Positions 1 to 6,642 are shown, numbered from the stretch's first letter. The stretch: DNA of 6,862 bases from Candidatus Scatomorpha stercorigallinarum (GCA_018713375.1 DVOV01000192.1:1-6862); one strand, 5' to 3'. Notes: a model not told the origin generated them from the letters alone. Numbers and translations: made by a program.

Positions 1-633
1 GACGGCGCCGGCGACAGCGCCGCCATCAAGGACCGCATCGGCCAGATCAACAACCAGATCGCCGTCACCACCAGCGACTATGACAAGGAGAAGCTGCAGG
101 AGCGCCTGGCGAAGCTCTCCGGCGGCGTGGCCGTCATCAAGGTCGGCGCGGCCACCGAGACCGAGATGAAGGAGAAGAAGCTCCGCATCGAGGACGCCCT
201 CAACGCCACCCGCGCGGCCGTTGAGGAGGGCATCGTTGCCGGCGGCGGCAGCGCCTACGTCATGGCTGCAAAGGCCGCGGCCAAGCTGGCCGAGACCCTG
301 AGCGGCGACGAGAAGACCGGCGCCGACATCATCGCCAAGGCCCTGCTGGCCCCCATCAAGCAGATCGCGGCCAACGCCGGCGTCGAGGGCGCTGTCGTGC
401 TCGAGAAGGTCTCTGCCAACGAGAGCGCCACTTTCGGCTACGACGCCGCCAACGACACCTACGGCGATATGATCGCCATGGGCATCGTGGACCCGACCAA
501 GGTCTGCCGCAGCGCCATCGAGAACTCCAGCTCCGTCTCCTCCATGGTCCTCACCACCGAGAGCCTGGTGGCCGACCTGCCGGAGAAGGCTGCCCCCGCC
601 GCCCCCGCGGGCGACATGGGCGGCATGTATTGA
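1..633 (+). CDS. groEL: Chaperonin GroEL (Hsp60), C-terminal part, truncated by the window edge
   Basis: This is the last 210 residues of the 60-kDa chaperonin, which forms the double-ring, ATP-driven protein-folding chamber in the cytoplasm with GroES. The first base of the window is already codon position 1, and the frame is open to TGA at 631-633, so the N-terminal three fifths lie off the left edge. Visible family hallmarks, numbered within the fragment, are [11 protein letters not shown] at 40-50, the intermediate/equatorial segment [20 protein letters not shown] ending at 83, the nucleotide-site region NDTYGDM at 151-157, and DPTKV at 164-168. The C-terminus is a short AP-rich stretch ending GDMGGMY, a common Firmicute variant of the GGM tail that lines the cavity. 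Codon use is strongly biased to GC-ending codons. A terminator follows 32 bp after the stop, so groEL ends its operon; groES and the promoter are not in view. Confidence 0.98.
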   Translation, partial: DGAGDSAAIKDRIGQINNQIAVTTSDYDKEKLQERLAKLSGGVAVIKVGAATETEMKEKKLRIEDALNATRAAVEEGIVAGGGSAYVMAAKAAAKLAETLSGDEKTGADIIAKALLAPIKQIAANAGVEGAVVLEKVSANESATFGYDAANDTYGDMIAMGIVDPTKVCRSAIENSSSVSSMVLTTESLVADLPEKAAPAAPAGDMGGMY

Positions 634-665
634 TGCCGGGCAAGAGAGCCGGATAAAACGCACCG

Positions 666-696
666 GGCGCCCCGCCAAATGGCGGGGCGCCTTTTT
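666..696 (+). terminator. Rho-independent terminator of groEL
   Basis: A perfect 11-bp GC-rich stem pairs 666-676 with 681-691 around the tetraloop AAAT (677-680). It is followed by five T residues (692-696). It lies 32 bp after the groEL stop and separates groEL from the next transcription unit. Confidence 0.95.
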
Positions 697-741
697 CATG
701 CGCCATTACGCAAATTTTACACGATATAATGTAAATTATAC

Positions 742-770
742 TTGACATATTGTCGCCTCCATGCTAAGCT
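742..770 (+). promoter_or_regulatory. Sigma-A-type promoter for the membrane protein/XRE gene pair
   Basis: A perfect -35 box TTGACA (742-747) is followed by a 17-bp spacer and a weak -10 box TAAGCT (765-770, three of six consensus bases). The dinucleotide TG at 762-763 makes an extended -10, which would compensate for the poor -10. The DNA upstream (711-741) is AT-rich in an otherwise GC-rich window, as an UP-like element would be. Expected transcription starts near 777, about 20 nt before the gene at 799. Confidence 0.7.
744..754. promoter_or_regulatory. Candidate operator: short inverted repeat over the -35 box
   Basis: GACA-TAT-TGTC is an 11-bp interrupted palindrome overlapping the -35 hexamer and the start of the spacer. 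A repressor bound here would block RNA polymerase. The obvious candidate is the XRE-type protein encoded by the second gene of the unit, since such small regulators often control their own promoter. The half-sites are only 4 bp, so this is suggestive only. Confidence 0.3.
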
Positions 771-787
771 GTAGCCACGAACATAAA

Positions 788-793
788 AGGAGG
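788..793 (+). promoter_or_regulatory. Ribosome binding site with two possible ATG starts
   Basis: A perfect AGGAGG precedes two consecutive in-frame ATG codons (799 and 802). The spacing to 802 (8 nt) is closer to the optimum than that to 799 (5 nt). Confidence 0.75.
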
Positions 794-798
794 CGGCA

Positions 799-1248
799 AT
801 GATGGCCGACAAATTCAGGACCAGCGAGCAAAAATATGACGAGCGCCAGACCGCCGTGCGCGGCCGGGCCTTCAAGTGGGGGTACGCGACGCTGCTGGTG
901 GCGCTGCTCGCGTATTCGGTGACGGACGGCATCTGGGACTGGTGCGTCCCCTTCGCCGGCTGCGCGATAGCGATAACGGTGTCGCTCGTGCCCTTCGGCT
1001 GGATCAGCATCCTCGGCGAGGCCTACTGGTGGACGAGGGCCAGCCGCCTGGGGCAGTACGTGACGATGGCCCTGCTGGGGCTGCTCAACCTGGGCCTCGC
1101 CGCGGCGGACGCGGCGGAGGGCCGGCTGGTGGAGGACGGCGTCCTCCAGATAGGCGGCGCCAACCTCGCGCTGGGCTGCGTGTTCATATTCGTGTTCATC
1201 GTGTCCTTCATCCAGGGCCGCCGCGCGAAAAGGGGCGGCGAGGAATGA
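799..1248 (+). CDS. Small four-helix membrane protein of unknown function, paired with an XRE regulator
   Basis: I cannot assign a named function. The 149-residue product has a charged, soluble N-terminus containing YDERQTAVRGRAFKWGY (13-29). A DERQ segment just before the first helix is typical of small Firmicute membrane proteins encoded beside XRE-type regulators. Four hydrophobic segments follow at roughly 26-43, 49-71, 86-104 and 117-139, and the protein ends in a basic tail RRAKRGGEE, which should face the cytoplasm. The Shine-Dalgarno AGGAGG (788-793) leaves 5 nt to ATG 799 but 8 nt to a second in-frame ATG at 802, so the true start may be 802, one residue shorter. The TGA stop overlaps the ATG of the next gene (ATGA), implying translational coupling. 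Membrane sensing of stress or partner control of the regulator is possible but is inference from context only. Confidence 0.85.
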   Translation: MMADKFRTSEQKYDERQTAVRGRAFKWGYATLLVALLAYSVTDGIWDWCVPFAGCAIAITVSLVPFGWISILGEAYWWTRASRLGQYVTMALLGLLNLGLAAADAAEGRLVEDGVLQIGGANLALGCVFIFVFIVSFIQGRRAKRGGEE

Positions 1249-1442
1249 AGAACCTGCGCATGAAATCGGCCCGCGCGGCGCTGGACATGTCCCAGCAGCA
1301 GCTGGCGGACGCCGTCGGCGTCACGCGCCAGACGATAAACGCCATCGAAAAGGGCGACTACAACCCGACCATCCGCCTCTGCCTGGCCATCTGCCGCGCG
1401 CTGGGCAAAACGCTCGACGAATTGTTCTGGGACGAGGGCTGA
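1245..1442 (+). CDS. Small XRE-family helix-turn-helix transcriptional regulator
   Basis: The 65-residue protein is essentially a single Cro/CI-type DNA-binding domain. The helix-turn-helix covers about residues 17-36 (QQQLADAVGVTRQTINAIEK), with Q30/T31 in the recognition helix. The family-typical segments GDYNP (37-41), LAICRALGKTLDELF and the terminal W62 follow. This matches the compact 65-70-residue XRE proteins that Firmicutes often encode beside small membrane proteins. The start is ATG 1245, overlapping the stop of the upstream gene by 4 nt; the reading frame is open further upstream to 876, but that part is antithetic to the membrane-protein frame and is not coding. A purine-rich GGCGAGGA lies just before the start, so translation probably depends on coupling. 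It likely represses its own promoter (742-770). There is no extra ligand-binding domain. Cytoplasmic. The regulon is unknown. Confidence 0.93.
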   Translation: MKNLRMKSARAALDMSQQQLADAVGVTRQTINAIEKGDYNPTIRLCLAICRALGKTLDELFWDEG

Positions 1443-1508
1443 GCGGCGCATAATCGCATTTCCTCCCGCGCACACTATGGGCACATCTTACCGCAGGAGG
1501 AATAAAAA

Positions 1509-2429
1509 ATGAGAAAACATAAAATATCCCTGCTCTGCGCCGTCCTCTGCGCCGCGCTGCTCTTCTCCGCCGTCCCCGCCCTGGCCGAGGGCGCCGGGGC
1601 CGCCGCCGGCGCGCCGGTGGCCGAGAATCTGGAGCTGAACACCTACCGCAACGTCTCCGTCGGCGGGCGGCTCTCCGCCGTGGACCCGGAGGGCGACGCG
1701 CTGACCTTTGAGATCACCACCGAGCCGGGCAAGGGCACGGTGGAGCTGACGAAGGACGGCCGCTTCGTCTACACCCCGGACAAGGACCGCCGAGGCCGCG
1801 ACTACTTCGGCTACAAGGCCACGGACAGCGAGGGGAACGCCTCGCAGGAGGCCACGGTGATCATCCGCATCTCCAAGCAGAAGACCCAGACCACCTACAG
1901 CGACATGGCCGGCGACGGCGCGGGCTACGCCGCCACGCTGCTGGCCGAGGAGGGCATCTTCACCGGCGAGAAGCTGGGCGGCCAGTGGGTGTTCGCGCCC
2001 GGACGCGGCGTCACGCGCGGCGAGTTCCTCAGCATGTGCATGGAGCTGTGCGGCACGAAGCTGCTCAACGGCGTGGCCTCCACCGGCTTCACGGACGACC
2101 TCGACATCCCCCTCTGGCAGAAGCCCTATGTGGCCACCGCGCTGATGGACGGCGTCATCAGCGGCTACTCCGCCGAGGGCGGCGCGGCCTTTGAGCCCAA
2201 CGAGCCCATCAGCCGCGCGGAGGCCGCCGTGATGCTCGACTCCGCGCTGGACCTCTCCGACGCCGAGTCGGCGATGGCCGAGGGCGCGCCCGAGTGGGCG
2301 GCCCAGGCCGTGGCCAACACCAGCGCCTGCGGCATCCCCGTCGGCGCGCTCTACTCCGCCGAACTCACGCGCGCGGACGCCGCCGAAATGCTCGCCGCCG
2401 CCATCCAGGTGCGCGACTCGCGCACCTGA
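1509..2429 (+). CDS. Secreted cell-surface protein: cadherin-like domain followed by SLH repeats
   Basis: The 306-residue protein has a classic signal peptide: basic MRKHK, a hydrophobic core at 6-22 and an ALA|E cleavage site after residue 26. An alanine/glycine linker leads to a beta-sandwich domain (about 36-123) with the cadherin-like/tandem-95 pattern DPEGDALTFEI...GTVEL...GRFVYTPD...GxDYFGYKATDSEGN. Three S-layer-homology modules follow at about 130-182, 193-248 and 256-301. The conserved S/TRxE-type turn appears as TRGEF (169-173), SRAEA (235-239) and TRADA (287-291); the third module is the most degenerate. SLH modules bind secondary cell-wall polymers, so the protein should sit non-covalently on the cell wall and display its N-terminal domain. 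The Shine-Dalgarno AGGAGG (1495-1500) is 8 nt from ATG. No convincing promoter is visible in the 66-bp gap upstream, so it may be co-transcribed with the XRE pair. The ligand or role is unknown. Confidence 0.92.
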   Translation: MRKHKISLLCAVLCAALLFSAVPALAEGAGAAAGAPVAENLELNTYRNVSVGGRLSAVDPEGDALTFEITTEPGKGTVELTKDGRFVYTPDKDRRGRDYFGYKATDSEGNASQEATVIIRISKQKTQTTYSDMAGDGAGYAATLLAEEGIFTGEKLGGQWVFAPGRGVTRGEFLSMCMELCGTKLLNGVASTGFTDDLDIPLWQKPYVATALMDGVISGYSAEGGAAFEPNEPISRAEAAVMLDSALDLSDAESAMAEGAPEWAAQAVANTSACGIPVGALYSAELTRADAAEMLAAAIQVRDSRT

Positions 2430-2446
2430 GCGCGCTCACTATCCCG

Positions 2447-2476
2447 CCGCGGGACGCATCAGCGTCCCGCGGTTTT
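2447..2476 (+). terminator. Rho-independent terminator after the SLH protein gene
   Basis: A perfect 11-bp stem pairs 2447-2457 (CCGCGGGACGC) with 2462-2472 around loop ATCA (2458-2461), followed by TTTT (2473-2476). It begins 18 bp after the stop codon at 2427-2429. It ends only 4 bp before the -35 box of the next promoter. Confidence 0.93.
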
Positions 2477-2480
2477 GCCG

Positions 2481-2509
2481 TTGACAAAGCGGGCCGTTTG
2501 GGCGATAAT
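2481..2509 (+). promoter_or_regulatory. Strong sigma-A-type promoter for the pseudouridine synthase gene
   Basis: A perfect TTGACA (2481-2486) is followed by a 17-bp spacer and GATAAT (2504-2509, five of six consensus bases). The -10 box ends only 9 nt before the ATG at 2519, so the transcript start expected around 2514-2519 falls within a few nucleotides of the start codon, or on it. Confidence 0.88.
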
Positions 2510-2518
2510 CAGCTTGTT

Positions 2519-3487
2519 ATGAAAGAGCTGACAGTAAAAAAGAACGACGCCGGGCAGCGCCTTGACCGCTTTGTGGGCAAGGCCGTGCCGCTGCTGCCCG
2601 AATCGCTGCTGCAAAAATACATCCGCCTCAAGCGTATAAAGCTCAACGGCAAGGGCGCCAGGCGGGACACGCGCCTGGCCGAGGGCGACGTGCTCAGCCT
2701 CTACATCAACGACGAGTTTTTTGAAAAACCGCGCGAGGAGAACAGCTACCTGCGCGTTGGCACGCCGAAGCTGGACATCGTCTATGAGGACGAGAACATC
2801 CTGCTGGCGGACAAAAAGCCGGGCGTCCTCTGCCACAGCGCCGGGGCCTGGGACTACAACACCCTCATCGCGCACATCCAGGCCTATCTCTACCAGAAGG
2901 GCGAGTGGCGGCCGCGGGAGGAGAATTCCTTCGCCCCCGCGCTCTGCAACCGCATCGACCGCAACACCGGCGGCATCGTCATCGCCGCCAAGAACGCGGA
3001 GGCCCTGCGCGTCATGAACGAGAAGATAGCCGCGCGTGAAATCGAAAAATACTATCTCTGCGTCGTCTCCGGCCGGCCCAAGCCGCCCGAGGGCAAGTTA
3101 GAGGGCTTCCTCTTCAAGGACGCGGCGAAGAACCGCGTCTACGTCCGCGCAAAGCCCGAGCCGGGCGCGCGCACAGCGGTCACGTACTATAAAACGCTCG
3201 CAAGCCGCAGCGGCCTCTCGCTCGTGGAGTGCCGCCTCGGCACCGGCAGGACGCACCAGATAAGGGCGCAGATGGCCGCGGCCGGCACGCCGCTGCTCGG
3301 CGACGGGAAATACGGCGACGGGCGGCGCAATCGCGACGCCGGCGAGAGCGGCCAGCTGCTGTACTCCTACAGGGTTGATTTTGACTTCAAGACCGACGCC
3401 GGGGCGTTAAATTACCTCAAAGGCAGGAGCTTCAGGGTGTCAAAAGTGGACTTTGCCGACAAATATTTCCCCGGAGCGAAATTTTGA
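2519..3487 (+). CDS. RluA-family pseudouridine synthase (RluC/RluD-like) with S4 domain
   Basis: The 322-residue enzyme isomerises specific uridines to pseudouridine in structured RNA, most likely 23S rRNA or tRNA. Residues 1-70 are an S4-like RNA-binding domain (AGQRLDRFV at 11-19, KRIKLNGK at 38-45). The catalytic motif is CNRIDRNTGG (143-152), with D147 as the expected nucleophilic aspartate. The second signature is GRTHQIRAQM (243-252), followed by PLLGDGKYG (258-266). Length and architecture match the RluC/RluD group, but the exact target uridine cannot be read from sequence. ATG 2519 is chosen because MKELTVKKNDAGQRLD is the normal family N-terminus. The open frame extends upstream to 2294 only through another gene, a terminator and this gene's own promoter. 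No Shine-Dalgarno precedes the start, which fits a leaderless mRNA. The stop codon directly abuts the next promoter, with no separate terminator between. Confidence 0.95.
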   Translation: MKELTVKKNDAGQRLDRFVGKAVPLLPESLLQKYIRLKRIKLNGKGARRDTRLAEGDVLSLYINDEFFEKPREENSYLRVGTPKLDIVYEDENILLADKKPGVLCHSAGAWDYNTLIAHIQAYLYQKGEWRPREENSFAPALCNRIDRNTGGIVIAAKNAEALRVMNEKIAAREIEKYYLCVVSGRPKPPEGKLEGFLFKDAAKNRVYVRAKPEPGARTAVTYYKTLASRSGLSLVECRLGTGRTHQIRAQMAAAGTPLLGDGKYGDGRRNRDAGESGQLLYSYRVDFDFKTDAGALNYLKGRSFRVSKVDFADKYFPGAKF

Positions 3488-3516
3488 TTGACAAAGCCGC
3501 CCGATATATGTATTAT
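3488..3516 (+). promoter_or_regulatory. Strong sigma-A-type promoter for the potABCD transcript
   Basis: A perfect TTGACA (3488-3493) begins at the base after the rlu stop codon. A 17-bp spacer leads to TATTAT (3511-3516, five of six consensus bases). The transcript should start near 3521-3523, giving a leader of about 340 nt before the potA ATG at 3863. Confidence 0.85.
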
Positions 3517-3533
3517 TCATGTGTAATCTGTCA

Positions 3534-3610
3534 GAGAGCCCCCTCTCAGGCGGCAGGGTTATTATGTGTTAGGAGCCGTAATCATCCGTGCCATCTGAGA
3601 GGGGGCTTTC
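3534..3610. repeat. 77-nt imperfect palindrome at the 5' end of the pot leader
   Basis: Positions 3534-3549 pair with 3595-3610 in 16 consecutive pairs (15 Watson-Crick, one G-T), core GCCCCCTCTCAG/CTGAGAGGGGGC. The helix continues inward: 3552-3555 with 3589-3592, 3556-3559 with 3584-3587, and 3561-3564 with 3579-3582, broken by small mismatches and one bulge. The loop is near 3567-3576. The inner part is AT-richer than its surroundings. It starts about 12 nt after the predicted transcript start. Possible roles are a 5' stabilising hairpin, a weak terminator for read-through from the rlu gene (only TTT follows), or a copy of an interspersed palindromic repeat. Confidence 0.8.
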
Positions 3611-3725
3611 CCGATATTTGATGTTTTCATCAGGGCACAGATCAAAAAAGAGTTCTAAAAAGAACGCTGAACACTCAAGGCCGTTATGACCCGGGCTGTA
3701 GCGAGCGGAATGGCGAGCAGATCTT

Positions 3726-3795
3726 CCGTATGGGAAAGTGCGCGCCGCGCAGGAATACTTTGTGTATTTCAAGCGGCGCTCACGAAGCCATACGG
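3726..3795. repeat. 70-nt three-segment imperfect palindrome in the pot leader
   Basis: Three helices stack in register. CCGTATGG (3726-3733) pairs with CCATACGG (3788-3795). GTGCGCGCCGC (3738-3748) pairs with GCGGCGCTCAC (3773-3783) in 10 of 11 positions. GGAATAC (3752-3758) pairs with GTATTTC (3764-3770), with one G-T pair, around the loop TTTGT. The internal loops GAAA/GAAG are purine-rich. About 25 bp in total, which is unlikely by chance and points to a folded RNA. Confidence 0.75.
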
Positions 3796-3809
3796 GAAAT
3801 ATGCCGCCA

Positions 3810-3841
3810 GGCCGCCGCGCCCGGCCCGGGCCATGGCGGCC
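3810..3841. repeat. GC-rich hairpin just upstream of the potA ribosome binding site
   Basis: GGCCGCC (3810-3816) pairs with GGCGGCC (3835-3841), with an inner GCCC/GGGC helix (3819-3822 with 3828-3831). It is not followed by a T-run, so it is not a terminator. It ends 9 nt before the Shine-Dalgarno. In a genome this GC-rich such pairing arises easily, so significance is modest. Confidence 0.5.
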
Positions 3842-3851
3842 AAAACAAAGA

Positions 3852-3860
3852 GGGGGAGGA
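3852..3860 (+). promoter_or_regulatory. Ribosome binding site that fixes the potA start
   Basis: GGGGGAGGA lies 2 nt before ATG 3863; alignment of its 5' G-run to the anti-Shine-Dalgarno gives a 6-nt spacing. This supports 3863 over the in-frame ATG at 3686, which has only a weak AAGG upstream. Confidence 0.8.
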
Positions 3861-3862
3861 TA

Positions 3863-5009
<1,147 letters not shown>

Positions 5010-5020
<11 letters not shown>

Positions 5021-5816
5021 GTTCCTCGCCGGGCCCTACATCGCCTGGATGGCCATCTTCACTGTCGTCCCCCTGGCGATGGTGGCCTACTTCGCCTTCA
5101 CGGACAACTCCGGCGCCTTCACGCTCGACAACCTCGCCTACGCCGCGGAGTACTGGCCCGTGCTGCTGCGCTCGGTGCTCTACGCCGTGGCCGCCTGCGC
5201 CATCTGCCTGGTGGTGGGCTACCCGGTGGCCTATGTCATCGCCCAGTCCACGCAGCGCACGCAGCGCGTGCTCTACCTGCTGGTGACGCTGCCGATGTGC
5301 ATGAGCTTCCTGCTGCGCACGCTGGCCTGGGTGGCCCTGCTGCGCGACACGGGCATCATCAACAGCTTCCTCGGCCTCTTCGGCATCGGCCCCGCGCCGC
5401 TCATCCGCAACGCGGGCAGCGTCATCATGGGCATGGTGTACACCTACCTGCCCTACATGATAATGCCGCTCTACACCGTGATAGCCAAGCTCGACCCGCG
5501 GCTGATCGAGGCCGCGCAGGACCTCGGCTGCGACAATGTGCAGACCTTCCGCCGCGTGGTGCTGCCGCTCAGCCTGCCGGGCATCGTATCCGGCATCACC
5601 ATGGTCTTCGTCCCCGCGGTGAGCACCTTCTACATCTCCCAGAAGCTCGGCGGCACCGGCGACATCATGATCGGCGACATCATCGAGCGCCAGTTCAAGG
5701 GCAACCTCAACCAGAACCTGGGCGCGGCCATGAGCCTCATACTGATGGTCCTGGTGTTCATCAGCATCGGCCTCATGAACCGCTTCACGGACGACGAGGA
5801 GGTGGCCACGATATGA
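5010..5816 (+). CDS. potB: Spermidine/putrescine-type ABC transporter permease PotB
   Basis: The 268-residue inner-membrane permease forms half of the substrate channel with PotC. It has about six hydrophobic segments (near 10-30, 54-79, 87-111, 134-158, 189-209, 236-257). The cytoplasmic EAA loop is [14 protein letters not shown] (167-180) followed by [12 protein letters not shown], with the conserved G173 and P190-G191, which docks on PotA. The protein is near the usual length for PotB. The Shine-Dalgarno GAGGAGG (4994-5000) lies inside potA, 9 nt before ATG 5010. The start overlaps the end of potA by 11 bp in another frame, implying coupled translation. The stop overlaps the potC start by 4 bp. 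Confidence 0.96.
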
Positions 5817-6625
5817 AACGCCTCGGCAAGGTCTGGACCTTCCTCGTCTACCTCTTCCTCTACGCGCCGATGATCGTGCTCTTTGTCGGCTCCTTCAACG
5901 ACGGCAAGGACCTCTCGGAATTCGAGGGCTTCACGCTCTCCAACTACCTCGACCTCTTCACCGACAGCGGCGCGCTGGGCCTGCTGCTCAACAGCGTCAT
6001 CCTCGGCCTCGCCAGCGCCGCGCTGGCCACGCTGCTGGGCACGGTCGCCGCCGTGGGCATCCACGCTATGCGCGGGCGCATCCGCCGGCTGGTGATGACG
6101 CTGACGAACATCCCCCTCGTCAACCCGGAGATCGTCACCGGCATCAGCCTGGCGCTGCTCTTCGTGTTCATCGGCCGCGGCATCCTCGGCACGGATAACG
6201 TCCTCGGCTTCGGCACGCTGCTCATTGCCCACGTCACCTTCAACCTGCCCTATGTGATACTCTCCGTCATGCCCAAGCTGCGGCAGACGGACGCCTCGCT
6301 GATGGACGCCGCGCAGGACCTGGGCTGCACGCCGCTGCAGGGCTTTTTCAAGGTGCTGCTGCCGCAGCTGCTGCCCGGCATCATCTCCGGCGCCATCATG
6401 GCCTTCACCATGAGCCTGGACGACTTCGTCATCAGCTACTTCGTCTATTCCTCGAAGTTCGTCACCCTGCCCGTGGAGATCTACACCTACACGCGCAAGC
6501 AGATACCGCCCATGTTCTACTCCATGTTCACGCTCATGTTCTTCCTCATCCTGGCGGTGATGATCGGCATGAACGTCATCCAGGCGCGCGACGAAAGCCG
6601 CCAGAAAAAGCGCATAAATGTCTGA
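5813..6625 (+). CDS. potC: Spermidine/putrescine-type ABC transporter permease PotC
   Basis: The 270-residue second permease has about six hydrophobic segments (near 8-28, 56-83, 92-120, 131-153, 187-205, 236-257). Its EAA-type loop is DAAQDLGCTPLQGF (165-178) followed by FKVLLPQLLPGI (179-190), with G171 and P188-G189. SLDDFVISYF (201-210) is characteristic of PotC/YdcV-type permeases. The start ATG 5813 overlaps the potB stop as ATGA; an internal AGGAGG (5797-5802) stands 10 nt upstream. The upstream frame is open to 5297, but only as a shadow of potB. The tail is basic (RQKKRINV). It is followed after 14 bp by potD. Confidence 0.96.
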   Translation: MKRLGKVWTFLVYLFLYAPMIVLFVGSFNDGKDLSEFEGFTLSNYLDLFTDSGALGLLLNSVILGLASAALATLLGTVAAVGIHAMRGRIRRLVMTLTNIPLVNPEIVTGISLALLFVFIGRGILGTDNVLGFGTLLIAHVTFNLPYVILSVMPKLRQTDASLMDAAQDLGCTPLQGFFKVLLPQLLPGIISGAIMAFTMSLDDFVISYFVYSSKFVTLPVEIYTYTRKQIPPMFYSMFTLMFFLILAVMIGMNVIQARDESRQKKRINV

Positions 6626-6642
6626 AAGGGGATAAAAAATTG
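6625..6642 (+). promoter_or_regulatory. potD ribosome binding site and TTG start
   Basis: AAAGGGG (6625-6631) is followed by 8 A-rich nucleotides and a TTG initiation codon. The rare start codon would lower receptor translation relative to an ATG, although receptors are usually made in excess, so a compensating feature elsewhere is possible. Confidence 0.75.

Larger units (their letters stand above)
3517..3862 (+). ncRNA. Long structured 5' leader of the pot operon (candidate cis-regulatory RNA)
   Basis: About 340 nt lie between the promoter and potA with no convincing gene. The stretch holds, in order, a 77-nt near-palindrome (3534-3610), a 5-bp hairpin with TTTT loop (3619-3632), a 5-bp hairpin with AAAA loop (3652-3665), a possible 6-bp pairing of 3680-3685 with 3709-3714, a 70-nt three-part hairpin (3726-3795) and a GC-rich hairpin (3810-3841) ending 9 nt before the ribosome binding site. 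I do not recognise a known riboswitch class. No good U-tract terminator is present on the + strand, so control, if any, may act on translation, RNA stability or processing. Parts of it could instead be dispersed palindromic repeats. Calling this a regulatory RNA is inference from pairing potential and position. Confidence 0.5.

Noticed and set aside
725..730. TATAAT as an alternative -10 box upstream of the XRE pair
   Set aside because: No acceptable -35 box lies 16-18 bp upstream, whereas TTGACA at 742-747 with an extended -10 gives a better promoter. The motif may only reflect local AT-richness.
876..1244. N-terminal extension of the XRE-type protein (open frame of 123 extra residues)
   Set aside because: It lies out of frame over the membrane-protein gene, is arginine/glycine/proline-rich as expected of a shadow frame in GC-rich DNA, and the domain starts naturally at ATG 1245.
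1449..1478. CATAAT and CACTAT as -10 boxes for the SLH gene
   Set aside because: No -35-like hexamer occurs at a suitable distance from either.
2294..2518. N-terminal extension of the pseudouridine synthase
   Set aside because: It would cross the SLH gene's 3' end, a perfect terminator and a near-consensus promoter; the family N-terminus begins at 2519.
3644..3665. Possible minus-strand terminator (5-bp hairpin followed by T6 on that strand)
   Set aside because: The stem is short and AT-containing, and no minus-strand gene exists for it to terminate.
3588..3689. 33-codon leader peptide starting at GTG 3588, with AGGAG at 3571-3575
   Set aside because: The spacing of 12 nt is too long, the site would be buried in the long hairpin, and the serine/lysine-rich peptide resembles nothing known to me. 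A regulatory uORF is not excluded, but it is unsupported.
3686..3862. 59-residue N-terminal extension of PotA from ATG 3686
   Set aside because: It has a weak ribosome site and a composition produced by the hairpins, and PotA proteins normally begin close to [10 protein letters not shown]. The strong purine-rich site is at 3852-3860.
5630..6243. Minus-strand open frames over potB/potC
   Set aside because: Complement shadows of membrane-protein codons; low complexity and no domain features.
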